Source of the DNA: Desulfosarcinaceae bacterium
Lineage (GTDB): Bacteria; Desulfobacterota; Desulfobacteria; Desulfobacterales; Desulfosarcinaceae
DNA: 49,747 nt
Direction of reading: 5' to 3'
Assembly: GCA_030066015.1 (NCBI GenBank)
Contig: JASJCL010000024.1
Span: 1-49,747 of the forward strand
Below are positions 19,666 through 28,156 of this stretch, in pieces. A program made the translations under genes and the position numbers. A model generated the notes under the pieces. It was not told the DNA's origin and made no database searches. It worked only from the letters and a program-made list of their open reading frames with translations. Numbering within the stretch: position 1 is the stretch's first letter; every line of letters begins with the position of its first letter.

Positions 19666-20328
19666 ATGACCAGATACCCCGAGGAGCTGAGGCGCCGAAA
19701 GCCGATCCGGCAGGTGATTGCCCAACTCCTGGAACCGGGAGAGTCCGTCCTCTGGCAAGGCCGGCCGCTCCCCAATTACCTCTTCTGGAGCGGGTTTCCG
19801 GGTCACAATCGGCCCCTGCGGGCCCTGATCGGTTTGCTGCTGCTGGCGGTGATCCTGCCGTTCAGTCTCGGCGGCGTCTACATCGCCTGGAAGAGCACCT
19901 ATGCCCTGTTGGCCCTTGAGAGCGGATTCAGCGCTATGGGTGGGGCTGCCATGTTCGCCATCGGGTCTGGCATCGCGCTGGGACCATGGTACCTGGCATT
20001 GGCACCGCGGATACGCAGCTACGCCACTGCCAAAAAGATTACCTACGTGCTCACCAATCGCAACGCCCTCATACTTTACATTCAGGATGGCCGGCTCCAT
20101 GATTACCATAAGAAGGGATTGCGGGCCATTGACCGTCCCCGCCTGCGAATATGGCACGGCAGCGGCGTCGGCAAAGTGGTGTTCGCTACGGGTGGCAGTT
20201 ACGATCCAACCGGTGAACGCCCCACCTCGCATCACGAGATTGGATTTGAGGCTATCGCAGATGCACCGGAGGTAACCGCCATGCTGGAGAAAGCATTGAA
20301 AATGGCAGCATCCCGAAAACGACCCTAA
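19666..20328 (+). CDS. Membrane protein with bacterial PH-like domain
   Basis: A 220-residue protein. Residues about 24-32 read EPGESVLWQGRP, a typical lead-in for membrane-anchored PH-like proteins. Two hydrophobic stretches follow: LRALIGLLLLAVILPFSLGG and a second around GAAMFAIGSGIALGPWYLAL. After these comes KKITYVLTNRNALILY, the strand pattern of the bacterial PH fold, which lies on the cytoplasmic side. Function unknown for the family. AGAGG precedes the ATG at 19666; an in-frame start at 19636 is less supported. Confidence 0.65.
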   Translation: MTRYPEELRRRKPIRQVIAQLLEPGESVLWQGRPLPNYLFWSGFPGHNRPLRALIGLLLLAVILPFSLGGVYIAWKSTYALLALESGFSAMGGAAMFAIGSGIALGPWYLALAPRIRSYATAKKITYVLTNRNALILYIQDGRLHDYHKKGLRAIDRPRLRIWHGSGVGKVVFATGGSYDPTGERPTSHHEIGFEAIADAPEVTAMLEKALKMAASRKRP

Positions 20329-20457
20329 GCGATTGCCGTATTCAACCTCCGCGACGCACCCGCCATGACCGCCGGGGTGGGCCCGCAGCCATCACTCTGG
20401 CCAGCGGGATTTAAAAGCGGCTACATCTCCCGCAACCTTACCCACAGGAGGTGTCCC

Positions 20458-21330
20458 ATGAAGGTTCATTCGACAATAAACGCGGTCGATCTCGGCTCTC
20501 CGGAGCCATTCAAGCAGATTGCGGATGCACTGGCACAGGGCCGGCAAGTGACGATACCGTTCAGCCGGACCTATCTACCCTCCATGCAAGACCTCATACA
20601 GCAGCACCCTTCGGAAGTCCAAAAGGTGGAAACCGAGCCGGAATTTCAGATCGATCTGAAAAGCATCACCGTTAAGGAGGAAGTACGCAAGGAGCTCGGC
20701 ATCGCCCAGGGGGGCGAACGGATAGAGGGCGCGGCGATCGGCGGCGGCGTCGCCGGCCTCACCCTCTCCTCCATGATGCTGGCCGGCAGAAGTCTTAATA
20801 TCACGCCGGCCCTCGCCCTCACCAGCACGGTGTCTGCGATGGTACTGGGGGCGGCTATTTGGCCCAAACTCAAGGAGTATTTGTCGGGGGCCGAGATCGA
20901 GGTTGGCAAAGATGCGTTTACGATCAAAACCGGGTCACTCCACGGCCAAAAAGAGACCACCGTTGTGGCGGAGAAACGAACACCGAGCCCCGCGACCGCC
21001 TCGCTCGCCCAGCACTCCATGGGGCTCATGGGCGTCGGCACCTCACCGGGGGTTACGCTGACGGACATCATCGGTGCGCCACCGTCCGCCGCCCGTCCGG
21101 CCCAGGCCACGCCAACCGATGCGGCGCCGCGACCAGTGGGCCAGTCGGCGTTCTCCTCCTCGCCATACCAGTCCACCACCTTGGCGGGACTCAGCCTGCC
21201 ATTGGCCAGCACGCTGAGCCACCAATTGGAGGCGCGCGAGCGCGAATTGGCGCACGTCAAGGCGGAGCGCGATCGCCTCAAGAAAGAGCTGACCGAATTA
21301 AAGGCGCAGCTGTCCAAACTGCTGCGCTAG
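20458..21330 (+). CDS. Unrecognised protein with Gly-rich membrane hairpin and C-terminal coiled coil
   Basis: A 290-residue protein I cannot place. The N-terminal region (1-95) is soluble and charged. Residues about 96-145 hold two hydrophobic stretches rich in small residues (GAAIGGGVAGLTLSSMMLA and ALALTSTVSAMVLGAAIW), which resemble a glycine-zipper membrane hairpin. A low-complexity Pro/Ala/Ser linker (about 175-245) leads to a terminal coiled coil (LEARERELAHVKAERDRLKK). A textbook AGGAGG ribosome binding site precedes the ATG at 20458. The design suggests a scaffold or pore-forming role, but that is only a guess. The neighbours give no clue. Confidence 0.65.
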   Translation: MKVHSTINAVDLGSPEPFKQIADALAQGRQVTIPFSRTYLPSMQDLIQQHPSEVQKVETEPEFQIDLKSITVKEEVRKELGIAQGGERIEGAAIGGGVAGLTLSSMMLAGRSLNITPALALTSTVSAMVLGAAIWPKLKEYLSGAEIEVGKDAFTIKTGSLHGQKETTVVAEKRTPSPATASLAQHSMGLMGVGTSPGVTLTDIIGAPPSAARPAQATPTDAAPRPVGQSAFSSSPYQSTTLAGLSLPLASTLSHQLEARERELAHVKAERDRLKKELTELKAQLSKLLR

Positions 21331-21379
21331 ACCGCCTGCCGATGCCAGGGTCACAAGGATCGGCGAGAGGGAGAAAACC

Positions 21380-21859
21380 ATGCAGCCCAAACTTGTTTCG
21401 AAAGCCGCCTTCACCATCATCGGTATCGCGTTGGAGACGACCACCGAGGGGGGCAAGAACTACGTGGAGATTCCCCAGTTTTGGCAGACCGTCATGGCCG
21501 AGGGGGGCATCGATCGGATACCGGATCGGGTGCACCCGGACACGGTCCTGGGGGTCTGCACCGATTTTCAAACCGATGGCCGCTTCTCCTACATCATCGG
21601 TGCGGAGGTTGCCCGCACGGAGAAGGTGCCGCCCGATATGGTCCACCGGACCATCCCTGCCGGCGAGTACGCCGTGTTCACCGCCCGTGGCCGGATGCCG
21701 GCTGCCATTCAGGACGCCTTCCGGTATATCTACCGCGAGTGGCTGCCCAATTCGTCCTACCAGCGGGCGGCCTCGGCGGATTTCGAATGGTATGACGGCC
21801 GTTGCCTCGATCCGGAGAATCCAGAGGTGGATCTCTACATCCCCATTGCGGCTGGTTGA
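21380..21859 (+). CDS. GyrI-like small-molecule-binding domain protein
   Basis: A 159-residue stand-alone GyrI-like (AraC effector-binding) domain. Visible landmarks are the N-terminal strand KAAFTIIGIALETT, the YVEIPQFWQTVM helix, YIIGAEVARTEKVPPDMVHRTIPAGEYAVFTARG, and the C-terminal acidic FEWYDGRCLDPENPEVDLYIPI. The domain binds hydrophobic or cationic ligands in multidrug regulators, and single-domain members occur as sequestering or hydrolytic proteins. No DNA-binding domain is present. A GGGAGA lies just upstream of the ATG. The ligand is unknown. Confidence 0.85.
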   Translation: MQPKLVSKAAFTIIGIALETTTEGGKNYVEIPQFWQTVMAEGGIDRIPDRVHPDTVLGVCTDFQTDGRFSYIIGAEVARTEKVPPDMVHRTIPAGEYAVFTARGRMPAAIQDAFRYIYREWLPNSSYQRAASADFEWYDGRCLDPENPEVDLYIPIAAG

Positions 21860-21933
21860 CGCCACCGCTGTGCTCAACCGCGGCGCGAGGTTGCGCCGCC
21901 TGGGACGCCGATCACTCGGTCCGGGGGGAGCGA

Positions 21934-22356
21934 ATGAAGATACGCGTAGAACATGATTGCGCCGGAGTGGACTGGAAGCGCGTGGCCGAAATATTGGCAT
22001 CGGTCGGTATGGCCCACTACGATCCCGAAACCCACCGCACCGCCTTCGAAGCCAGTCATACAACTGTCTTTCTCTACCATGGCGACCGACTGATCGGCTT
22101 CGGGCGCGCCATCTCCGATGGGGCCTATCAGGCGGCCGTATATGATTGCGCCGTTCTGGATGCCTTCCAGGGCAGGGGCCTTGGTCGTACCATCATGGCC
22201 CATATGGTGTCCGCGCTTGCCCATTGCAACATCATCCTGTACGCTTCGCCCGGCAAAGAGGGCTTTTACCAGAAGCAGGGATTCCGGAAGCTGAAGACCG
22301 GCATGGCCCGCTTTGTCAGCGACAGCGCCATGCGGGCGCGGGGATTCACCGAATAG
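21934..22356 (+). CDS. GNAT N-acetyltransferase (first of two)
   Basis: A 140-residue GNAT-fold protein. The acetyl-CoA-binding segment AVLDAFQGRGLGRTIMAHMV carries the Q-x-x-G-x-G/A pyrophosphate loop, and LYASPGKEGFYQKQGFRKL is the typical C-terminal strand-helix. Acetyl donor binding looks intact; the acceptor is unknown. GGGGGAG lies just before the ATG at 21934. An in-frame extension overlapping the GyrI-like gene is rejected. The neighbouring GNAT at 22453 is a different subfamily. Confidence 0.88.
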   Translation: MKIRVEHDCAGVDWKRVAEILASVGMAHYDPETHRTAFEASHTTVFLYHGDRLIGFGRAISDGAYQAAVYDCAVLDAFQGRGLGRTIMAHMVSALAHCNIILYASPGKEGFYQKQGFRKLKTGMARFVSDSAMRARGFTE

Positions 22357-22452
22357 AGATATCCGGAGCGCCACACTTACAGACCTTCGCCCCTGCGCGG
22401 GCACCGAAAATGCCCGCCGGCGTCGGCGGCAGGCAGATAGGCGGCAGCGCCA

Positions 22453-22971
22453 TTGACCACACGGATCAGGGAAATCAGGGCCAGTGATCGGAACGCCTAC
22501 CGAACCCTGCGGTCCCGCCTGGACACCGAATCGGAGATGTGGGGTGCCCAGCCCGGTGAAAGAGAACGGCTGGGCGACGTTGCTGGCGCACAATTCGATC
22601 GAATCCTGGGCGACCGTCGATCGGCGATTTTCGTCGCGGAACGCTTGGGCGAGCTCGTGGGATTCCTCTCCCTGGAAACCGCTCCATGGCAGAGTCTCAA
22701 CCGCACCGCAGCGCTGATGATCGGGGTGCGCGACAGCCAACAGGGCGAGGGTATCGCCACCCGCCTGTTCACGACGGCCGAGGCGTGGGCCGCCGGGGCC
22801 GGCCTGCACCGCATCGAGCTCCTGGTGATGCGCCACAACACTGTCGCCATCGGGCTGTATGCGAAGATGGGCTATCGGGAGGAAGGCATCCGCCGAGAAT
22901 CCAGCTACCTGGCAGGCGAATACATCAACGAGGTATACATGGCAAAACTGGTCGGCGAAGCAGGGCCGTGA
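22453..22971 (+). CDS. GNAT N-acetyltransferase (second of two)
   Basis: A 172-residue GNAT-fold protein of the RimJ/PhnO-like type. The conserved acetyl-CoA loop is MIGVRDSQQGEGIATRLFTTAEAWA and the C-terminal segment AIGLYAKMGYREEGIRRES is typical. The start is a TTG (ACC ACA follows) chosen because the fold begins there; it has only a weak ribosome binding site, so the exact start is uncertain. 96 bases separate it from the first GNAT gene. The acceptor is unknown. Two consecutive unrelated GNATs fit the mixed content of this accessory block. Confidence 0.85.
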   Translation: MTTRIREIRASDRNAYRTLRSRLDTESEMWGAQPGERERLGDVAGAQFDRILGDRRSAIFVAERLGELVGFLSLETAPWQSLNRTAALMIGVRDSQQGEGIATRLFTTAEAWAAGAGLHRIELLVMRHNTVAIGLYAKMGYREEGIRRESSYLAGEYINEVYMAKLVGEAGP

Positions 22972-23095
22972 TCCACCGTTTTAGGGGGGCGCGGCGCATC
23001 GCCGGCGATCGCACCTTGAAGGCTACCGGTGCAGTCACCCAATATGGCGTTATTGCGGTGGGCCGGGGCCCGTGTGCATGCGATGAGGAGGCGCA

Positions 23096-23983
23096 GTGAC
23101 GATGGAATCATGGAACCTGCCCGCCACCACCGATGTCGCTGGCCGCCGCGTTCGATACGGTGTGATGGGTGCTGGCCCGTCCCTTGTCGTCGTCCACGGC
23201 ACGCCCTGGTCCTCGTTCAACATGCGCCATCTCATCCAGGCCTTTTCCGAAACGCATACGGTCTACTACTACGACCTCATCGGGTATGGGCAGTCGGACA
23301 AATCCCCTGGCGACGTGTCTCTGGGGATTCAGAACCAGGTGCTGGCGCGATTGCTGGATCACTGGGAACTGACCTGCCCCGCCATACTGGGCCATGACTT
23401 CGGTGGCACGACGGTGCTGCGCACCCATCTGATCAATGGGCGCGACTTCAGCAAGATCGTTTTGATCGATCCCGTGGCCATCTCCCCATGGGGGTCGCCC
23501 TTTTTTCGCCACGTCCGTGCCCACGAGGCCGCCTTTGCCGGCGTACCGGATTATATTCACGACGCCATCGTCAAGGCCTATGTGGCGACGGCGGCCTACA
23601 CGCCCTTGGATGAGGCCATCCTGGCGATGACGCTGCGACCCTGGTCGGGCGCCGATGGCAAAGCGGCTTTCTATCGCCAGATCGCCCAGGCGGACCCTGC
23701 TTACACAGACGCGGTGCAGCCCCTCTACGGCCAGATTGTCCGACCGGTGCTGATCCTTTGGGGGCGCGAGGACGCGTGGATACCGCTGGAGCGCGGTGAG
23801 ATGCTGCACCGTATGATTCCGGGCGCCCGTCTCGAGGTCATCCCGGATGCTGGGCATCTGGTAATTGAAGAACAGCCCCGTCGGCTGATCGAACAGATTC
23901 GTCCCTTTATCAGCCCAGCGGCAACCGACGGACCCGACGGGGCGTCAGACGGCCGTCAGGGACCCTCAATTGAGACAAGGTGA
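23096..23983 (+). CDS. Alpha/beta hydrolase with Asp nucleophile (epoxide hydrolase/dehalogenase-like)
   Basis: A 295-residue alpha/beta hydrolase. VVVHGTPWSSF is the oxyanion loop, LGHDFGGTT the nucleophile elbow, GREDAWIPLE the acid and DAGHLVIEEQP the catalytic histidine. The nucleophile is an aspartate, not serine, which is the mark of haloalkane and haloacetate dehalogenases and epoxide hydrolases. The substrate is not known. AGGAGG precedes both a GTG at 23096 and an ATG at 23102 in the same frame; either could be the start. It is followed after only four bases by the csaA-like gene. Confidence 0.87.
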   Translation: MTMESWNLPATTDVAGRRVRYGVMGAGPSLVVVHGTPWSSFNMRHLIQAFSETHTVYYYDLIGYGQSDKSPGDVSLGIQNQVLARLLDHWELTCPAILGHDFGGTTVLRTHLINGRDFSKIVLIDPVAISPWGSPFFRHVRAHEAAFAGVPDYIHDAIVKAYVATAAYTPLDEAILAMTLRPWSGADGKAAFYRQIAQADPAYTDAVQPLYGQIVRPVLILWGREDAWIPLERGEMLHRMIPGARLEVIPDAGHLVIEEQPRRLIEQIRPFISPAATDGPDGASDGRQGPSIETR

Positions 23984-23987
23984 TTGC

Positions 23988-24341
23988 ATGCAACCTGCCC
24001 CGGTAAAGGCAACGATCGCCTTCGCGGATTTCGAGAAGCTCGATATCCGCGTCGGCACCATCGAGAAGGTCACGGCGGTCGCGGGGTCCCGCAAGCTGGT
24101 CAAGCTGGCGGTGAACTTCGGCGACCATCGTCGGTCGATTCTCGCGGGCATCCAGCAGGAGCGCGCCGATCCTCGGGAGATCGAAGGACGGCAGGCGCTC
24201 TTCGTCGTGAATCTGCCGGAAAGGCGCATGGCGGGGGAGATCTCCCAGGGAATGCTCTTCGACATTGGGTACGCCGATGGGATCACGCCCTGCCTCGCCG
24301 TTCCTGAAATGCCCGTGCCCAACGGAGTCCGGGCCGGCTGA
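23988..24341 (+). CDS. csaA: CsaA-like tRNA-binding OB-fold protein
   Basis: A 117-residue stand-alone tRNA-binding domain. FADFEKLDIRVGTIEKVTAV, LVKLAVNFGDHRRSILAGI, LFVVNLPERRMAGEISQGML and the late CLAVPEMPVPNG are the CsaA/Trbp signature, also found as the C-terminal domain of MetRS and in PheRS beta. CsaA is a secretion-linked chaperone that can bind tRNA. AAGGTGA lies before the ATG at 23988, four bases after the stop of the hydrolase, so the two are likely one transcript. Confidence 0.93.
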   Translation: MQPAPVKATIAFADFEKLDIRVGTIEKVTAVAGSRKLVKLAVNFGDHRRSILAGIQQERADPREIEGRQALFVVNLPERRMAGEISQGMLFDIGYADGITPCLAVPEMPVPNGVRAG

Positions 24342-24424
24342 GCGGCGCTATCCCGCTGGACCCCGACGACCACACGGCCCTTTGCGTCGCCGGGGTAACC
24401 TTCGTCAACTCGGGAGGTCGACAA

Positions 24425-24865
24425 GTGAAGTGCACGCTGGACCACATTGTCTTCAATGTGGTGAATGAAGCCCAGATGATCGTTTTCTACACGGAGATAT
24501 TGCAGCTCGCGGGGGAGCGTCTGGAAGAATACCGGGCCGAAGCGGTCCCCTTTCCATCGGTGCGGTTGAACGCGGATACCATCATCGATCTCTTTCCTCC
24601 AAAGATGTGGCGGCCTTCAGCGACGGAGACCGCGGGCCGCAGCAACCTCAACCATCTCTGCCTCACCCTGGAGAAGGGGGAATGGACAGCGCTGATGGCG
24701 CGCCTCGCCGCTGCTGGGGTGGCCATCGAAGAGGGTCCCGTTCCCCGCTGGGGGGCGCACGGCACAGGCACCTCGATCTATTTCCGGGATCCGGACGGCA
24801 ACCGTGTCGAGGCGCGCCATTACGCGGACGCGGCGGCCTCGGAGACATCTCCGCTGGGCTCCTAA
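24425..24865 (+). CDS. VOC-family (glyoxalase/bleomycin-resistance-like) protein
   Basis: A 146-residue vicinal-oxygen-chelate protein. The pattern LDHIVFNVVNEAQMIVFYTEIL, then LNHLCLTLEKGEW, and the closing SIYFRDPDGNRVEARHY shows two beta-alpha-beta-beta-beta units with histidine and glutamate metal ligands in place. These proteins isomerise, lyse or simply bind small molecules; the substrate is unknown. The GTG start at 24425 is supported by GGGAGG 7-8 bases upstream. It lies 27 bases before the iron-sulfur protein. Confidence 0.88.
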   Translation: MKCTLDHIVFNVVNEAQMIVFYTEILQLAGERLEEYRAEAVPFPSVRLNADTIIDLFPPKMWRPSATETAGRSNLNHLCLTLEKGEWTALMARLAAAGVAIEEGPVPRWGAHGTGTSIYFRDPDGNRVEARHYADAAASETSPLGS

Positions 24866-24892
24866 ACGATACCAGCGAGTGGAGAAGATTGC

Positions 24893-26152
24893 ATGGGCAA
24901 CATCGAAAACGATTTGAAAGCCGTCGCCCTTGGCGTCGGCGCGGATTTGGTCGGTATCACAACCCGGCGGCGGCTTGCCGACGGTCCCCCCTCAGCCGAG
25001 CCCGCCTACTTGTTGCCCGGCGCCAGGGCGGTGATTGCCTTCGCCGTTGCACTGGATGGGGATCGTCTCCAGGATTTCATCGCCAAGCAGCGCTGGCGTC
25101 CCCACTGCGAGGACCGCAAATCTGTTGCCCAGACCCTCTACACGATCGGGGACGCCCTCGTCGATCACCTGCGCGCCAGGGGGCACGCGGCGCTCAATGT
25201 GGACCTCAACAACAACTACCGGCCGGAGGCGGGTGCCGCCGACGTGACCGAGATGACGGCGTTTCACCCGGAGTTCGCCCACCGCTACGCGGCGCTTGCT
25301 GCCGGGGTAGGGCGCCTGGGCTGGAGCGGCAATCTGCTCACCCGGGACTTCGGCGCCCGGGTCGAGCTGGGGAGCGTTCTGACCACCGCCGATCTGATCG
25401 CCGACGATCCCATTGCCGATGCAGATCACCCCTGCGACCGCTGCCGGATGTGCACCCGGGTCTGCCCGGTGGAGATGATCGACCCCCGCGCGGAGAGGAC
25501 CGTCACCATCGCCGGTGTCACGGAGACCATCGCGCGCAAACGGGCCAACACCTGCTGCTGGATCGGCTGTACCGGGTACGAAGGCTTGTCCACCGCCGGC
25601 ACCTGGTCCAATTGGAGCCCATATCGTCTCGGCCACCCCTTGCCGGAAGAAAAAGCAGCGCTCGATAATCTGTGCATTCGCTTGCAAAAGGCGGATCCCC
25701 AAATGCAGGCGGAGCGCAATAGCTTCAATGACTATCGTCAGGCCGTATTCGATCCCAACTACTTCTACTATACGGTATGCGGCTATTGCCGCGCGGTTTG
25801 CGCGCCCCGCCGGAAGGAGCGCATTGCCAACCGCAGGCGCATCATTGAATCGGGTTGCGCCGCACTGACCCTGGACGGCGCCCATCGCGTGGCCGATGAG
25901 ACTGCTGTCGCAATTCGGACCCCCTTCGGCCTTCAGGTCGTCGTGCCGCGGGAAGCATTGGCGACGGCCGGCGCCAGCGGGACGCAGCTCCCGGGCCAGT
26001 TTCCGCTGGATCGAGCGGTGATCCAGTACATTCGACGGCAATATGGTTCGGACGACGGCGGCATGGCCGCCGAAGCGGGCGGCGTCGGTACGTCCCGCTT
26101 GGAGGATGCCCGTCCCTCGTCAGATTCCAAAGACGATGGGCACCGGCCCTGA
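24893..26152 (+). CDS. QueG-like iron-sulfur oxidoreductase
   Basis: A 419-residue protein related to epoxyqueuosine reductase and reductive-dehalogenase-type iron-sulfur proteins. The N-terminal part (about 1-175) carries GVGADLVGITT and AAGVGRLGWSGNLLTRDFGARVELGSVLT, the QueG-like corrinoid-binding region. A ferredoxin motif CDRCRMCTRVCPVEMI (about 182-197) and a second cysteine cluster CGYCRAVCAP (about 298-307) would bind 4Fe-4S clusters; TCCWIGC lies between them. Unlike QueG there is no HEAT-repeat C-terminus, and the last about 40 residues are disordered. Stand-alone members are common in anaerobes and their substrate is unknown. GGAGA precedes the ATG at 24893. Confidence 0.82.
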   Translation: MGNIENDLKAVALGVGADLVGITTRRRLADGPPSAEPAYLLPGARAVIAFAVALDGDRLQDFIAKQRWRPHCEDRKSVAQTLYTIGDALVDHLRARGHAALNVDLNNNYRPEAGAADVTEMTAFHPEFAHRYAALAAGVGRLGWSGNLLTRDFGARVELGSVLTTADLIADDPIADADHPCDRCRMCTRVCPVEMIDPRAERTVTIAGVTETIARKRANTCCWIGCTGYEGLSTAGTWSNWSPYRLGHPLPEEKAALDNLCIRLQKADPQMQAERNSFNDYRQAVFDPNYFYYTVCGYCRAVCAPRRKERIANRRRIIESGCAALTLDGAHRVADETAVAIRTPFGLQVVVPREALATAGASGTQLPGQFPLDRAVIQYIRRQYGSDDGGMAAEAGGVGTSRLEDARPSSDSKDDGHRP

Positions 26153-26552
26153 CGCCGCCGCCGCACAGAACAGCGCCCCAATGGCAGTTGGCCGTCATCC
26201 CCTCTCCACCCGAGCGGACCCTGCCCAGCGACATGCCGGGGACAGTGGGCGCTACCCGTATCCCCCGGGTGCGCCCTTTTCGACCGCAGACCCATTGACG
26301 TGGCGCCCCATCCTTTGGAAAGATGATGATGGGGCGAAGGTGCCCCGCTCTCTTCAGAAAAAGCCGTTGGCATCGTGGACACTCGCCGTGGAAACGCGCC
26401 CTCCCGGTGCCGCTTGTCGTGTTCTGGCCGACGCGCAAGCGGCCCGGTTGCGGCTCCCATGAGCGGCACTGCCGCTCGTCACAGATAGCGTGGTTGCTGC
26501 TTGGCGCCCTCTTCAGATGGCACGGCAGCATACCGCTGCCAGGTGAATCGAA
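26153..26552. other. Intergenic region between two iron-sulfur genes
   Basis: About 400 bases with no recognisable gene; short reading frames on both strands show no family features and lack good ribosome binding sites. Two hairpins are present: 26461-26477 (8-base arms GAGCGGCA/TGCCGCTC, single-base centre) and 26524-26540 (6-base arms GGCAGC/GCTGCC), the latter directly upstream of the ribosome binding site of the next gene. It may hold a degraded gene or a regulatory leader. Confidence 0.4.
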
Positions 26553-27842
26553 TTGGCCCATCACACCCTTAGGTCCGGTTACCGCCAACTGACCGAACGG
26601 CTGAATCGCTTCCCACAGGGGGCGCCGCCCTCCGAACTGCTGTTCAAGATCCTGAAGATCCTCTTCAGCGAACGGGAGGCGGCCCTGGTGGCCCGCCTGC
26701 CCATCAAGCCGTTTACGGCCCAGAAGGCCGCCCGCATTTGGAAGATGAGTTTGAGCGAGGCGCACCGTGTACTCGACACCCTGGCCGGTCGCGCCATCCT
26801 CATCGACATACCCGAGAATGGGAAGACCCGCTACGTGCTGCCGCCGCCCATGGCCGGTTTTTTCGAATTCTCACTGATGCGGGTGCGGGGAGACATCGAC
26901 CAGAGAGCTCTCGGCGAACTCTTCTACCAGTACCTCAACCTGGAAGAGGACTTCATCCGCGCGCTCTTCGCCCGGGGCGAGACCCAACTTGGGCGCACTT
27001 TCGTCCAGGAGCCAGCGCTGTCGGAGGCGAACGCGCTCCATGTGCTCGACTACGAGCGGGCTAGCGAGGTGATCCGCACCGCCAGCCACCGGGCCATCGG
27101 GATCTGCTACTGTCGCCACAAGATGGACCATGTGAACCGCGGCTGTGATGCACCTCGTGAGATCTGCATGACCTTCAATACGACAGCCGGCTCCCTGATA
27201 CGCCACGGTCACGCCCGCGCCGTGGATAGGGCCGAATGTCTGGACCTACTGGCCGTGGCCTACGCGGACAATCTGGTACAGTTTGGGGAGAATGTGCGCG
27301 AGCGGGTTAACTTCATCTGCAACTGCTGCGGGTGCTGCTGCGAAGCGATGATCGCCGCCCGGCGCTTTGCCATCTTCCGCCCCGTGCATACCAGCCCCTT
27401 CTTGCCGGTGTTCGACACCAGCGCCTGCAAGGGCTGCGGCCGCTGTGTCGATCGCTGCCCGGTGGCCGCCTTGAGCCTGGTGTCGGCCAACCAGCCCCAG
27501 CGGCCCAAGCTCAAAACGACGCAAATTGACACCGATCGCTGCATCGGCTGTGGTGTTTGCGTTCGGGACTGCCGTGAAGGTGCGATCCGACTTCAATCAC
27601 GGCCCGTGCGGGTAATCCCCCCCATGAACGGCGTCCACCGCACAGTCGTGATGGCCATTGAGCGGGGCAACCTGCAGGACCTACTCTTCGACAACCGGGT
27701 CCTCTGGCACCATCGGGCCCTGGCGGCCGTGCTGGGCGTTCTGGTCAAGCTGCCGCCCCTCAAGCAGGCCCTGGCCTGCAAACAGGTCCAGTCACGGGCC
27801 CTTGAAAATCTGATCCGGCGCTACAACTACCAGGCGCCCTGA
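26553..27842 (+). CDS. Cysteine-rich 4Fe-4S protein with winged-helix-like N-terminus
   Basis: A 429-residue protein of a family often seen in sulfate reducers and other anaerobes. Residues about 25-105 look like a winged helix (AQKAARIWKMSLSEAHRVLDTLA). Unusual cysteine clusters follow: ICYCRHKMDHVNRGCDAP and ICNCCGCCCEAM. Two ferredoxin-type motifs come next, CKGCGRCVDRCPVAAL and CIGCGVCVRDCREGAI, the second with Arg in place of the usual Pro. A hydrophobic C-terminal helix (ALAAVLGVLVKLPPL) could lie on the membrane. Electron transfer or redox sensing is likely; the partner is unknown. The start is a TTG at 26553 with AGGTGA six bases upstream. Confidence 0.8.
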   Translation: MAHHTLRSGYRQLTERLNRFPQGAPPSELLFKILKILFSEREAALVARLPIKPFTAQKAARIWKMSLSEAHRVLDTLAGRAILIDIPENGKTRYVLPPPMAGFFEFSLMRVRGDIDQRALGELFYQYLNLEEDFIRALFARGETQLGRTFVQEPALSEANALHVLDYERASEVIRTASHRAIGICYCRHKMDHVNRGCDAPREICMTFNTTAGSLIRHGHARAVDRAECLDLLAVAYADNLVQFGENVRERVNFICNCCGCCCEAMIAARRFAIFRPVHTSPFLPVFDTSACKGCGRCVDRCPVAALSLVSANQPQRPKLKTTQIDTDRCIGCGVCVRDCREGAIRLQSRPVRVIPPMNGVHRTVVMAIERGNLQDLLFDNRVLWHHRALAAVLGVLVKLPPLKQALACKQVQSRALENLIRRYNYQAP

Positions 27843-28156
27843 ACGAGCTGTCTCCCGCGCACCAAGGCCAGATCCACTTTTTTTTAATCTCTCCGCCCAA
27901 GCTGCCGATATCATTTAAACAATACAGTTCCACCCGACAGGCTGGCAACGCCCCACTTCCCCGCCACTGCCGGCCGTCTGATCCTGAAGCAAAGCAATTT
28001 AGGCCTGCCCGAGAAGATCGGGCTGGGCCCCTCGCCCGACGCCGAATGGTTCGATACCTTCCAATCATGGGCGGGCGGTGCAAACCAGCAGGTCCCTCTT
28101 ACGGCCCGACGGTGCGTTGCCAGCGGACCTGCACTCACCGAAAAAGGAGCTGTGGG
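27843..28156. other. Intergenic region with AT-rich patch
   Basis: About 314 bases. A run of eight T (27879-27886) with no hairpin before it, an AT-rich stretch around 27880-27930, and a small hairpin at 28007-28023 (arms GCCCGA/TCGGGC) are the only structure seen. The AT-rich patch could be the promoter for the gene at 28157. No gene is recognisable. Confidence 0.35.
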
